Program-made: the position numbers and the translations under genes
In this document: positions 9,191-18,082 of the stretch, piece after piece
How the letters are laid out: each line of letters opens with the position of its first letter
Numbering within the stretch: position 1 is the first letter of the stretch
Source of the DNA: Gammaproteobacteria bacterium
GTDB taxonomy: Bacteria; Pseudomonadota; Gammaproteobacteria; DSM-16500
NCBI GenBank assembly: GCA_031291255.1
Contig: JARLJN010000074.1
Span: 1-64,000, forward strand
DNA length: 64,000 nucleotides
Direction: 5' to 3'
The notes under the pieces: generated by a model
Told to the model about the DNA's origin: nothing
The model's database searches: none
What the model saw: the letters and a program-made list of their open reading frames with translations, nothing else

Positions 9191-10218
9191 CGTAATTGTT
9201 GCACGTATGTTAATAATTCTTTAGCACGTTTTAACTGTGTTTGTTTTGCTTCCGCTTGATTTTGATGCACATTGGCATACTGACGATTTAGCCAGAAATG
9301 TGGCACAAATTCATTAAGCAAAATCAGCGCCCATCTTAAACCAAACAAAGGTAATGTGTAATAGAAGCGAGATAAAAAAAACTGATCTGTGTTGTAAATT
9401 TCTGATAGCCCTTGAATAAATTTTTCATTTTGTTGCAGTGTTAATATCATCTTGGGATGCCATAAAATATCTGCTAATAACTTTACGGGATCATCCCAAC
9501 CAAAATAATCAAAATCAAAAAAATATAATTTACCCGATGAATCACGAATAGTGTTATGAAAACCAAAATCAGCAGGAATCAACGAACGTTTAGCTAATGG
9601 TAATTCAGAGTCAGGACACACATCATTTTCAACATATCCATCTATAGCTTGCTGCTTAAATTTTTTAAAAACAGGATAATAGTCTTTCATTAAAAATTTA
9701 TTTAAGTCTGGCTCATTTTCAGATAACGCAATTAAATTTTCCAAACGTCGCTCGATCTGGCTAAGCAAAACATTTAAGGATAAGCAGGCTTCTGCTGCTA
9801 GGGGTAAGTGAGCTGCTTCAGGTAATGAATTTAACCTAGCAATATCACGAATAAATTGTAAGGCTTGGTCAATATCAGATTCTGAATAATCGTCACGAGG
9901 TACGACACCATCAATCCAACTCATAACAAGCCAACGTTCTGTTTCACTGTATGTTTTTAACAAAGGAACAGCAGGAACATGTTGATGATTGAGAAATTGA
10001 TATACTTCTAATTCTGCCGCCAATCGATCACGTTGTGCTGGTGCATAAGGGGGATAGGATTTTACCGCCCATTTTTTACCATCCGCTTCGACACAAAAAA
10101 CTACGCTATTTCCACCACCGCTTTTTGTTAACGTTTGAATATTATCACAGGCTAATATTTTTTTTAGCTTGTTGATTTGTTCAGCATCAGATTGACTATG
10201 ATTAAGAGAATATTGCAT
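9187..10218 (-). CDS. APH/choline-kinase-like phosphotransferase
   Basis: Protein of the aminoglycoside phosphotransferase fold (343 residues). The N-lobe shows SGGGNSVVFCVEADGKKWAVK (P-loop-like turn and ATP-binding Lys). The catalytic loop reads PADFGFHN, keeping the Asp and Asn but with Pro-Ala in place of the usual His-Gly. The metal-binding DFD is in FFDFDYFGWDDP. It overlaps genes on both sides (17 nt with HAD, 4 nt with transketolase). It probably phosphorylates a sugar or small alcohol feeding the operon; it is not recognised as a resistance enzyme. The substrate is unknown. Confidence 0.7.
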   Translation of the reverse strand: MQYSLNHSQSDAEQINKLKKILACDNIQTLTKSGGGNSVVFCVEADGKKWAVKSYPPYAPAQRDRLAAELEVYQFLNHQHVPAVPLLKTYSETERWLVMSWIDGVVPRDDYSESDIDQALQFIRDIARLNSLPEAAHLPLAAEACLSLNVLLSQIERRLENLIALSENEPDLNKFLMKDYYPVFKKFKQQAIDGYVENDVCPDSELPLAKRSLIPADFGFHNTIRDSSGKLYFFDFDYFGWDDPVKLLADILWHPKMILTLQQNEKFIQGLSEIYNTDQFFLSRFYYTLPLFGLRWALILLNEFVPHFWLNRQYANVHQNQAEAKQTQLKRAKELLTYVQQLR

Positions 10219-10828
10219 TTTTGATATCTGCCCAATTTGAATATTTTGTCAGTGATGCTTGCTGCTCAACCTCATCTAATGGTTGAAATAAAAAACGTTT
10301 AACATTATCTGGAAATAAGGGTGAAGCCAACACTTCAACGAGATCATCGATAAAGTGAGTACATTGCAATGATTTGATGCGTTCGATTTTTTCTTCGCGC
10401 GTTAATTCAAAAAATACATTAGCTTTGTTAATGTATGGAAAATTTTGTTTAAAAAACCCTTGATCAGTTAGCCATTGTCTTGCAGCATCACGTAAATTAA
10501 CGCGATTCTCATCAAAATGTCCGAATTCGGTTTTATGACTCACAATAAAGATTTCAATATTTGTATCAGCATTACAGGCAGCAACGAACTCCTTAAACCC
10601 AGGGAAAATTTCGGCTTTCTGTATCCTTTCACCATAAGCCTTGCCCTGCATGCGCTGCCATACCAAATCACCTTCAGGAAGCATGCGTATAGTGTCACGT
10701 AATTCATGCTTACTTCCTTGATAATCTTTTTCAATCAATTCCCAAGATTTAGCTAAATCACAAAAAACTTGATCGTAACAAATAATGGTATTATCAAAAT
10801 CAATTCCTATACGCATTTGCATTTCCAT
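10202..10828 (-). CDS. HAD-superfamily phosphatase-like protein
   Basis: HAD hydrolase (about 204-208 residues) with motif I DFDNT near the N-terminus, a Ser/Lys-containing central part (IFIVSHKTE) and an Asp pair FIDDL near 170 as motif IV. Three in-frame ATGs occur close together; the third (at 10816), starting MRIGIDFDN, has GGA upstream and fits the family best. Its end overlaps the APH-like kinase by 17 nt, so kinase and phosphatase are likely made together. It may dephosphorylate a sugar phosphate made by the transketolase branch. The substrate is unknown. Confidence 0.72.
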   Translation of the reverse strand: MEMQMRIGIDFDNTIICYDQVFCDLAKSWELIEKDYQGSKHELRDTIRMLPEGDLVWQRMQGKAYGERIQKAEIFPGFKEFVAACNADTNIEIFIVSHKTEFGHFDENRVNLRDAARQWLTDQGFFKQNFPYINKANVFFELTREEKIERIKSLQCTHFIDDLVEVLASPLFPDNVKRFLFQPLDEVEQQASLTKYSNWADIKNAIFS

Positions 10829-10869
10829 TCTATTGGTTTGACATGCCTAACACTATTGTACCTACAATG

Positions 10870-11550
10870 TTAATTAATAGGTTCACAACAAAGTGCAAAT
10901 GCGTAATGAGCCATAGGATAAAAACCTGTGTGAACCACCTCATCGTTCATTGAAAAAATAAACACATGACGAAAGTGTTGCTGAAAGAGTTTTTTAAAAT
11001 CGGGGCTTGACTTACAATTTACATGGCCTATTTTGCTTTGTGGAGAAGCATAGCCTTGCGACTCTAATGTTGGCGCACCTATAATTGCAACGCCATGTGG
11101 AGCAAGAGATTGCTTAATATGATTAACATAAAGTTGTTCTACTTCTTTTTCAATGTGTTCAATCACATCCAAACTGTATATCGCATCGTAGTTCTCAGGC
11201 AATGGGCCGGTTAAAATATTATGGATTGCAGTCTGTAATGGCCATTTTGCATCTGCACGATTTTTTATATCCTCGACAAAAATCGGATCAATATCATAAA
11301 CATCTAATTGCTTCACTTCCTGCAATACTATGCGGCTACCAAAGGCATCTCCACACCCTACTTCAGCTACTTTATTTTTTCCACTTAACATCTTAGAAAC
11401 GAACTTATAACGCGACAACATAAATACCAAACGACGAGGATCGTCATGCCAAACCTGGTTAGACATAATTCCTAATTTTGTTAGCCCTTGTTTATTTACT
11501 ACGTCAAGGCAGTCATTATATTGTGGTTCTACAGTACTAGCAGCTTCCAT
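10870..11550 (-). CDS. Class I SAM-dependent methyltransferase
   Basis: 226-residue methyltransferase with SAM motif I VAEVGCGDAFGSRI near 63, acidic YDIDP near 82, and SLDVIEHIEKE near 125, typical of the UbiG/COQ5-like methyltransferase type. It lies between the HAD gene and an SDR gene in the minus-strand precursor operon, which suggests methylation of the nucleotide sugar or its precursor. The acceptor atom is unknown. Confidence 0.8.
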   Translation of the reverse strand: MEAASTVEPQYNDCLDVVNKQGLTKLGIMSNQVWHDDPRRLVFMLSRYKFVSKMLSGKNKVAEVGCGDAFGSRIVLQEVKQLDVYDIDPIFVEDIKNRADAKWPLQTAIHNILTGPLPENYDAIYSLDVIEHIEKEVEQLYVNHIKQSLAPHGVAIIGAPTLESQGYASPQSKIGHVNCKSSPDFKKLFQQHFRHVFIFSMNDEVVHTGFYPMAHYAFALCCEPIN

Positions 11551-11601
11551 CGTGTTTTATCCTTTCTATTAGATGGCTACAGAAAATTTATATTCAAACT
11601 A

Positions 11602-12603
11602 TTAGCAAAGCCCGATTTCTTGCATTTGTTTGATATTATAATAAGCTTGGTTTGTAAGAGGCTCGGTCACTAAATTTTTCTCGAACGCAGACTTCAAATC
11701 ATTCACTGCATCTTGGACGGTATACTTGGGCGTAAACCCAAGCTCTTGTTTGATTTTTTCAGCAGACACATGATATGAACGATTATCATCAGTAGGCACA
11801 ACTTCAATAGCGATATCTTCAGAAAATGATTTTTTCACAACTTCCGCAATTTCAGAAACCGAAAGATTTTGATAGCCAACATTAAATGTCTTACCATCAA
11901 CTTTATCTCTACTTGCTGCCAAACAACATAAATATGCATCAGCCATATCTTCAATATGAATATTAGGTCGCAGTTGGTCGCCGCCAAACACTTTAATTTT
12001 TTTATTGTAATACGCATGCGTCGTTAAGATATTAACGGTTAAATCTAAACGCAGACGTGAAGAATAACCGCAAACAGTTGCTGGCCGAATAATCACAGTT
12101 TCAAAACCTTCAGCCGCTTCTTCAGCTAGAATTATTTCACAATCTGCTTTGAACTTAGAATAGTCTGTTAACGGATCTAAACTTAATGTTTCTGTTACAT
12201 TCTTTTCGGATTTAATGCCATAAACAGAGGATGATGAGGCATATATAAAACGTTTTACACCCAATTCTTTGGCTATACGCACCATAGGACGAAATGCATC
12301 ATAGTTAATTGACTTACCCAAAGTTGGATCTAAATCAAAAGATGGATCATTGGAAATGCACGCCAAATGAATCACTGCATCACAGCCCGTCATTGCTTGA
12401 CGCATAACTTCTGCATCTCGAATATCTCCACAGATTTCAGTCAGTCCTTCATGCCCATGGTAAGATTCAAATACATCTTTTCCATAAATATAGAGATCAA
12501 GCACATTCACTTTATAACCATTATCTAATAATTTTGGGATTAAACGACTTCCTACATATCCCGCACCGCCAGTTACCAGAATTCGTTTGAATTGATTTGA
12601 CAT
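11602..12603 (-). CDS. Extended SDR nucleotide-sugar epimerase/dehydratase
   Basis: NAD-dependent sugar epimerase/dehydratase, 333 residues. The Rossmann motif is VTGGAGYVGSRL, then HLACISNDP, the active-site ASSSSVYG and YSKFK (Tyr and Lys of YxxxK). The ATG used here has GGAG 9 nt upstream; a GTG two codons earlier is too close to that site. It follows the SIS isomerase gene directly, so it probably acts on a sugar derived from that pathway. Distant similarity to GDP- or NDP-heptose epimerases is possible but not shown. Confidence 0.83.
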   Translation of the reverse strand: MSNQFKRILVTGGAGYVGSRLIPKLLDNGYKVNVLDLYIYGKDVFESYHGHEGLTEICGDIRDAEVMRQAMTGCDAVIHLACISNDPSFDLDPTLGKSINYDAFRPMVRIAKELGVKRFIYASSSSVYGIKSEKNVTETLSLDPLTDYSKFKADCEIILAEEAAEGFETVIIRPATVCGYSSRLRLDLTVNILTTHAYYNKKIKVFGGDQLRPNIHIEDMADAYLCCLAASRDKVDGKTFNVGYQNLSVSEIAEVVKKSFSEDIAIEVVPTDDNRSYHVSAEKIKQELGFTPKYTVQDAVNDLKSAFEKNLVTEPLTNQAYYNIKQMQEIGLC

Positions 12604-12609
12604 GCTCAC

Positions 12610-13233
12610 TTACTCCATAACTTCTGCTGTTAAAATTTCCTGTTGAATACTATTCGACTGACACCGCTCCTGAATAATATAATCTAACATCGCATGACCT
12701 AAAGCTAAATGAGCCACTTCAACAAAACCATATCCTTTTGAAGCAATATAAAAGTTTAAATCACCTAATCGACTTAACGAATTATTTTCTTCAAACCCAG
12801 TAAAAGTGATAACTTGACAACCTATGTTTCTGGCTGCTGCGACTGCATTGAGAATGTTAGGAGATTTCCCAGAACTACTAATAGCGATTAAGACGTCTTC
12901 TTTGCGTGCGTGAAACTCTATTTGTTTTGAAAACACATATTCATATCCATAATCATTACTTAAACAGGTTAATGCTGATACATCATTAAGTGTTAAAGCA
13001 TGAATACGACCATTTTGGGCATAATCGATTGCTAAATGACTCGCAATTCCTGCACTGCCACCATTACCAATAAAAATTAATTTACCACTCGCATGACGCA
13101 TAGTATTAACACAGCGGATATAGTGTTTAAATCCATCATCAATTGCTAAAGTTTCACCACTTAAATCCGTAACGAGAGAATTTAATTGAAGATTATGTAG
13201 CGTATTAAAATGATTTTTTATCCAATCTAACAT
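12610..13233 (-). CDS. SIS-domain sugar-phosphate isomerase (GmhA-like, copy 1)
   Basis: 207-residue SIS protein like GmhA, which converts sedoheptulose-7-P to heptose-7-P. It has IGNGGSAGIASHLAIDY near 56 and the phosphate-binding ISSSGKSPNIL near 117; ALGHAMLDYI near the C-terminus includes the His position seen in GmhA. It sits between SDR genes in the operon that also codes for a transketolase and an NT-PfkB fusion, which together resemble a heptose-type activation route. A second, different SIS gene is at 21.1 kb. The exact ketose substrate is unknown. Confidence 0.82.
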   Translation of the reverse strand: MLDWIKNHFNTLHNLQLNSLVTDLSGETLAIDDGFKHYIRCVNTMRHASGKLIFIGNGGSAGIASHLAIDYAQNGRIHALTLNDVSALTCLSNDYGYEYVFSKQIEFHARKEDVLIAISSSGKSPNILNAVAAARNIGCQVITFTGFEENNSLSRLGDLNFYIASKGYGFVEVAHLALGHAMLDYIIQERCQSNSIQQEILTAEVME

Positions 13234-13333
13234 ACAATTCCTTTTTAGCCGTGAATGTCTTAATCAGTCTACCAGTTAATTAAAAATTCACATTTTTGTC
13301 GCATGAAATCAATTTAAAAACATAAGTATCAAC

Positions 13334-14332
13334 TTAAACGCTTTCACTTTCCAAATATGTAAACCATACTCTAGTTGCATCTGCTATCGATTCCGGTGTC
13401 CAAACAGGTGCTTCTTTCCAATAATTAATATTTTCCAACATGATTTTTACACCGTCTTCAATCGGTACTTTCGCATGCCATTTTAAAACAGATCGAATTT
13501 TACTAACATCAGCCCACGTCTGATCAGGCTCGCCAGGACGTTTTGGTATATGTGTTGTTTCTTTAGCACCCAGTAATTCTACTAAACGATTCACTGCCAC
13601 AGGTTCTCGGCCGCTACCGACATTAAAAATCTCTCCGCAAGCGGAGCTATTCACTGTACAAAGAATCGCATCGACGATATCACTCACAAAAGTAAAGTCA
13701 CGTGTTTGATTGCCATCTCCAACAATAGTTAATGGTTTATTCGCTAATAATTGCGCTAAAAACACACCGAATACTGCACCATATGTCCCGGAAGTACGAG
13801 CCCTAGGACCATATACATTAAAAAAACGTAAAGAATTTGCTGGGATTTTATAAATTTTATGCCAATGCATCACTAACTGTTCGCCTAAGCTTTTAGTTAA
13901 TGCATAAGGATATTGCGTGTCTATATCAGAGTCTTCAGGTGTAGGAAATTTTTCTGGAAAACCATAACAAGAGGAGGAAGCACTATAGATAAAACGTTTT
14001 ACTTTGTGAAAACGAGCCGCTTCTAAAACGGAAATCGTTCCATCTACGTTAGAACGATAGTATTCGAGAGGATTCTGAATTGAAGGTACAATATCAGCTC
14101 TAGCAGCAAGATGAAAAACGCGTTCTACATTTTCAAACTCTTTCATCATCCGCGATTGATCAGTAATATCAGCTACAATCAACTCAAGATTTGAATTATT
14201 TTTATGTTGTTCTAAATTTCTGAGATGACCTGAAACAAGACTATCTATTACTTTTACACGACGTCCTTGAGCCAATAAGCGATCTACTAAGTGACTACCA
14301 ATAAAACCTGCCCCACCTGTCACAATATCCAT
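13334..14332 (-). CDS. Extended SDR, UDP-glucose 4-epimerase-like
   Basis: NAD-dependent nucleotide-sugar epimerase, 332 residues. VTGGAGFIGSHLVDRLL at the N-terminus, FHLAARADI near 90, ASSSCYGFP with the catalytic Ser, YALTK (YxxxK), and RFFNVYGPRA near 175 are all standard for the GalE/WbpP branch. It would epimerise or dehydrate an NDP sugar. It lies 100 nt upstream of the SIS gene and shares the operon with two other SDRs, which suggests a multi-step conversion of one unusual sugar. Confidence 0.82.
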   Translation of the reverse strand: MDIVTGGAGFIGSHLVDRLLAQGRRVKVIDSLVSGHLRNLEQHKNNSNLELIVADITDQSRMMKEFENVERVFHLAARADIVPSIQNPLEYYRSNVDGTISVLEAARFHKVKRFIYSASSSCYGFPEKFPTPEDSDIDTQYPYALTKSLGEQLVMHWHKIYKIPANSLRFFNVYGPRARTSGTYGAVFGVFLAQLLANKPLTIVGDGNQTRDFTFVSDIVDAILCTVNSSACGEIFNVGSGREPVAVNRLVELLGAKETTHIPKRPGEPDQTWADVSKIRSVLKWHAKVPIEDGVKIMLENINYWKEAPVWTPESIADATRVWFTYLESESV

Positions 14333-14367
14333 ATGTTATTCTTTCCTATTATTTTGTGTAACTATTT

Positions 14368-15261
14368 TTAGATAACGCTACTCTCGCATACTGAAATATC
14401 GAAACATTCATGCACTACTTCAGAAAAGTGTGGCGGCTTCCAATCACAGAACGCAATTGTGCTTGAACAATCTAACGTTGTAACCAGTGGTAAAAAGATT
14501 TTTTTCACCCCTTTCTCAATTGCACTGACTGATTCAACAAGTGATCGTGAACGCCCAAGGCAATCTGCCAAATAATTTGCTAAAATATAATAGGATATAT
14601 CCACCGCACCGGAAATTTGGTAATAACCTGTTTGTTTGGTTTTACCCAGAAGAACCAATACGTCAATCACTTCTCTCAGAGACACGGGTGCGAGCATCAT
14701 ATCGTGGAATGACTGGATAGGTTGGTTATTTGTTAAAAGATCTATCCAATTTTTTATTAACAACATATTTTGTTCGACAACTTTAGTGAGTCTCACAATT
14801 ATCCATTGTTGACAATATCTTTTTAACAAATCCTCTGTCTCAGCTTTTTGGTGGCCATATTCATTTTGCGGCTGATACGGAGCTGTAGCTGACACAAATG
14901 GCACATTGCCAGAAAAAACTTGGTTCGTAGAGAGATATACAACTGTCGCACCTGCATCAGAAAAATGACATGCTAACGCTATCATTCCCTTAACATTGGT
15001 TTGCCTTGTTCGTATGTGATCTTCTTCACATAAATCCATTCGGCAAATACCAGCACACAAATAAACTATATCAAATTGAATGTTCGGAAAAACCCATGAC
15101 GATGGCTGATCTAGCAGATTCAAATAAAAAACATTCTGTTGATCTACAGCCTCAGGCCTATGTATCGTACCCCATACCGAAGCTCCCATTGATTGCAGGC
15201 GAGCATATAAAGCGGATCCAATCGTACCGTTCTTACCGATGACGAGATACTTATGTATCAT
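14368..15261 (-). CDS. RmlD-like SDR nucleotide-sugar reductase
   Basis: 297-residue extended SDR of the RmlD (dTDP-4-dehydrorhamnose reductase) type: VIGKNGTIGSALYARL at the N-terminus, YLCAGICRMD near 68, YLSTNQVFSG with the active-site Thr, and YGHQK (YxxxK). Members reduce a 4-keto sugar. It is likely the reductase partner of the neighbouring epimerase. The missing dTDP-rhamnose genes (rmlA, B, C) argue against a true RmlD. The substrate is unknown. Confidence 0.75.
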   Translation of the reverse strand: MIHKYLVIGKNGTIGSALYARLQSMGASVWGTIHRPEAVDQQNVFYLNLLDQPSSWVFPNIQFDIVYLCAGICRMDLCEEDHIRTRQTNVKGMIALACHFSDAGATVVYLSTNQVFSGNVPFVSATAPYQPQNEYGHQKAETEDLLKRYCQQWIIVRLTKVVEQNMLLIKNWIDLLTNNQPIQSFHDMMLAPVSLREVIDVLVLLGKTKQTGYYQISGAVDISYYILANYLADCLGRSRSLVESVSAIEKGVKKIFLPLVTTLDCSSTIAFCDWKPPHFSEVVHECFDISVCESSVI

Positions 15262-15273
15262 GTTTAATATCCA

Positions 15274-15936
15274 TTAGGGGAAATAAATAAAACCATAATC
15301 TCCCTGATATCCCCATTGATTAAATAACCATTCCCATCCTGCTGGCCTAAAGAACGATTCACAGGTAAGTTGCCAATATAAAAGATTAGCCTTCTCTTTT
15401 TCATTACGATAGGACTCTATACAACACCATTTATTTTTTTTACCAACTCTTTCCATTTCTGTAACAGCACGTTGTAGTTCGTCTACAGAAAGATTATGAA
15501 AAGTATTAATCGAATAAACAAAATCAAACGTGTTATCTTCCCATGGTAATTCAATGCAATTGCCAACATGTAACTTATCTTTCACTTCTTCTTTAGCATG
15601 ATCAATTGCATATTGTGAAATATCAATTCCTGTCACTTCAATACCAGGAACAACTTGAGTAAACTCATAAAGTAAAAAAGCTTTTCCACAACCAATATCT
15701 AAAATTTTATCGCCAGCTTTCAAGCCATAATGTTTTGCGATATCCTGAGCTATAGCATGCCATCGACCATCATAATGATAACCACCATAACCGAAAGCTC
15801 TATCACCATCCCAATAATCATATCCCCAGGACTTGGCTCTGGTTGCACAGTCTGCTTTGTCGTATTTAACTACTCTTTCAACATAATCACGCGGAGTGCT
15901 TTTTTGGTATTTTTCAAGAAAATTAATTTCTTCCAC
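15274..15936 (-). CDS. Class I SAM-dependent methyltransferase
   Basis: 220-residue methyltransferase with ILDIGCGKAFLLYEF near 78, GIDISQYA near 101 and INTFHNLSVDE near 143. The N-terminus (YQKSTPRDYVERV) and the Trp/Tyr-rich stretch before motif I are typical of a methyltransferase-like family I recall from surface-carbohydrate clusters. It follows the NT-PfkB fusion gene by about 40 nt. Its acceptor is unknown; it could methylate an early phosphorylated intermediate. Confidence 0.78.
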   Translation of the reverse strand: MEEINFLEKYQKSTPRDYVERVVKYDKADCATRAKSWGYDYWDGDRAFGYGGYHYDGRWHAIAQDIAKHYGLKAGDKILDIGCGKAFLLYEFTQVVPGIEVTGIDISQYAIDHAKEEVKDKLHVGNCIELPWEDNTFDFVYSINTFHNLSVDELQRAVTEMERVGKKNKWCCIESYRNEKEKANLLYWQLTCESFFRPAGWEWLFNQWGYQGDYGFIYFP

Positions 15937-15975
15937 CGCTTACTCCCCATATTATTAGGTATATACTGTTATTTT

Positions 15976-17592
15976 TTATTTCATTAAATGTATTATGTGT
16001 TTCATTAGAGGTATTTTTTCAATAAAACTTTTATTGCCCATGATATTAACTGCTTGAGAACCAACAACATTTCCTATGAAACCCACTAAATCAGCAGGGG
16101 CATCCTGAGCAACTAACAAACTCGTCACAGCCAATACGGCATCGCCAGCACCCACACGATCCTTTACAGACATTGCAAAAGCAGGAGTTACATAAACCTC
16201 TTCACCCATCTTGCATGAGAAAGAGCCTTTTACACCGTTTGTGACTACAACATGTTTATAATCAAATTCCTGCATCAATTGATTTACTTGATCCAAAACA
16301 GAAATATGCTTCTGACGGAAATTAAGCTGTAGCTCTCGATTTGCCATGCAAACATAGTCCGCTTTTTTATACTTAGAAATACAATTAAACCCATGATTAC
16401 TTGCATTTGCTTGTGTATTCACTGCTAAGAACTTAGCTTTATTTTCTATTAGTTCAATGCAGGCACTGTCCAATAATCCATGACCATAATCTGTCACAAT
16501 AACCATATCGTTATTATCAATTTGACTTTTTATGCTTTCTGAAAAAGCTTCCTTTTGTTCATTATTAAGGTAGCAATCCTCAATTTCATAAATTTCAAAC
16601 AATTTTTGAGATGAATATTCTTCTATATAACGATGTTTTACAATGGTAGGAGAATCTTTTTTATAATGAAAAATAATATTTACATTATCGTTGAGATTTT
16701 CTTTGATAAAAGATTCATATTCGCCTTTTTCTCCTAACGTGGTGACACAAGTTACTTCCTTACAAAAACCACTTAAATGATTAGCTACAGCAAGAATTCC
16801 ACCTATATAAACTTCCTCTCTGTGATATTTAATGACTAGTGTTGGCTCTTTTCCGGACTTTCCGATAGCTTCGCCATAATGATAAATATCAATGATAGCT
16901 TCGCCAACCAACAACACTTTTAATTTTTTGCTGCCTTCAAAATATTTTAGAATATCATTGGATTGATATTTCGTTTTGAATTGATCTAAATAAGAAATCA
17001 CTTCTGGAGAAAATGGAGAGAAAAAACGATTCAACAAAGCAGAAGAACTAAATACGATATCCTTCGTAAAATTTAACTGACCACCAACCGATTTAACTGC
17101 CTCTTCTTCTTCAGCAATTTTCCCAGTGATATCACTTTCTGAATCTTGATATTCAATACCCTTGATATAAAAATCAGGTCGTATCGTTTTAATCGCTTCA
17201 ATTGCAGTTGGGTGGTGATTGATAATAACGAAATCGACACTGCTTAACGAAGCCAATGCTTCTGCGCGTAAATATTCAGAAAAATACGGTTTGTCAGGGC
17301 CTTTATTCACAAATCTATCAGCTGTAATAGTGACAATTAAAATGTCTCCAAAACTTTTTGCATGATGAAAATGTTTGATGTGGCCTATATGCAATAAATC
17401 AAAAACACCGTGGCATTGCACTATTTTATTATTAGGTCTCAGCGCAGAGATTAAGTGCGTAATATTTTCTAGACTCACAATTTTTTGTGTATAATTAATA
17501 TAGCTAGAATTTCGACTATGATCTAACTCAGATCGAGACATTTCAAAATCAATTACGTCACTTTCTTTTTCGTTAACAGCATTCATATACAT
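15976..17592 (-). CDS. Nucleotidyltransferase-PfkB kinase fusion (reversed HldE order)
   Basis: Bifunctional protein (about 538 residues) with a cytidylyltransferase-like domain first and a ribokinase/PfkB domain second. The HIGH motif (HxGH) is near residue 68 after CHGVFDLL; ADRFVNKGP follows. The kinase domain starts near 225 (VLLVGEAIIDIY) and ends with DRVGAGDAVLA near 490. HldE has the same two activities in the opposite order. It would phosphorylate C1 of a sugar phosphate and attach a nucleotide. A TTG at 17661 would extend it but has no ribosome site; ATG 17592 or 17586 fits better. The nucleotide (ADP or CDP) and the sugar are unknown. Confidence 0.82.
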   Translation of the reverse strand: MYMNAVNEKESDVIDFEMSRSELDHSRNSSYINYTQKIVSLENITHLISALRPNNKIVQCHGVFDLLHIGHIKHFHHAKSFGDILIVTITADRFVNKGPDKPYFSEYLRAEALASLSSVDFVIINHHPTAIEAIKTIRPDFYIKGIEYQDSESDITGKIAEEEEAVKSVGGQLNFTKDIVFSSSALLNRFFSPFSPEVISYLDQFKTKYQSNDILKYFEGSKKLKVLLVGEAIIDIYHYGEAIGKSGKEPTLVIKYHREEVYIGGILAVANHLSGFCKEVTCVTTLGEKGEYESFIKENLNDNVNIIFHYKKDSPTIVKHRYIEEYSSQKLFEIYEIEDCYLNNEQKEAFSESIKSQIDNNDMVIVTDYGHGLLDSACIELIENKAKFLAVNTQANASNHGFNCISKYKKADYVCMANRELQLNFRQKHISVLDQVNQLMQEFDYKHVVVTNGVKGSFSCKMGEEVYVTPAFAMSVKDRVGAGDAVLAVTSLLVAQDAPADLVGFIGNVVGSQAVNIMGNKSFIEKIPLMKHIIHLMK

Positions 17593-17650
17593 CCCATTAT
17601 ATTCCCTGATAATGTTACATCTGTAGCAAATTTGTAAAAGATCTATTAAT

Positions 17651-18082
17651 TTAAGCAACAAAAAAGTTTTCTAATTCTTGAATAGCGCTTTCCATCATCG
17701 CAATTTTATTCAAGTTCAAAATATCTTCAATGCCCTGAATATCCACTGCCGTGTGGATAGACAAGTCTTCTAAAGCTGCATGCAAACTTAAACCTGCAGA
17801 TAATATCTTTTGATAAATTCGCTCTCGTTTCTGTACGGACTTAGGCAACATAAAGATGCTGAATAAAACGATTCCATCTATAGAATTTGATGAATTTAAA
17901 ACTTCTTCCATCATCATATAACAACCAGGCATAGTATACTCAGTTGCACTTAATAAATACTTCATCTGATATTTCTGACAATAATTTCGAATCAATAAAT
18001 TTTGGACATGTTGAGTAAAATCACAACCATCATATGATCGACTACCAATGTAACCCCTAAAACCTCGCGTTTTATTCTTCAT
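17651..18082 (-). CDS. LIC12192-like sporadic carbohydrate cluster protein
   Basis: A 143-residue protein matching, from memory, the 'sporadic carbohydrate cluster protein, LIC12192 family': RGYIGSRSYDG near the start, QHVQNLLIRNYC, LLSATEYTMPGCYMM (about 45-59), DGIVLFSIFMLP and LHAALED. No biochemical role is known to me. It overlaps the 2OG oxygenase gene by 11 nt and precedes the NT-PfkB fusion, the arrangement I recall for such clusters. A soluble enzyme or accessory factor in making an unusual sugar is likely. Confidence 0.72.
   Translation of the reverse strand: MKNKTRGFRGYIGSRSYDGCDFTQHVQNLLIRNYCQKYQMKYLLSATEYTMPGCYMMMEEVLNSSNSIDGIVLFSIFMLPKSVQKRERIYQKILSAGLSLHAALEDLSIHTAVDIQGIEDILNLNKIAMMESAIQELENFFVA

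Noticed and set aside
9187..10218. Aminoglycoside resistance phosphotransferase
   Set aside because: The fold is shared, but the catalytic loop is atypical and the gene is embedded in a sugar operon.
14368..15261. True RmlD for dTDP-rhamnose synthesis
   Set aside because: The fold fits, but rmlA, rmlB and rmlC are not in the window, so only an RmlD-like reductase is claimed.
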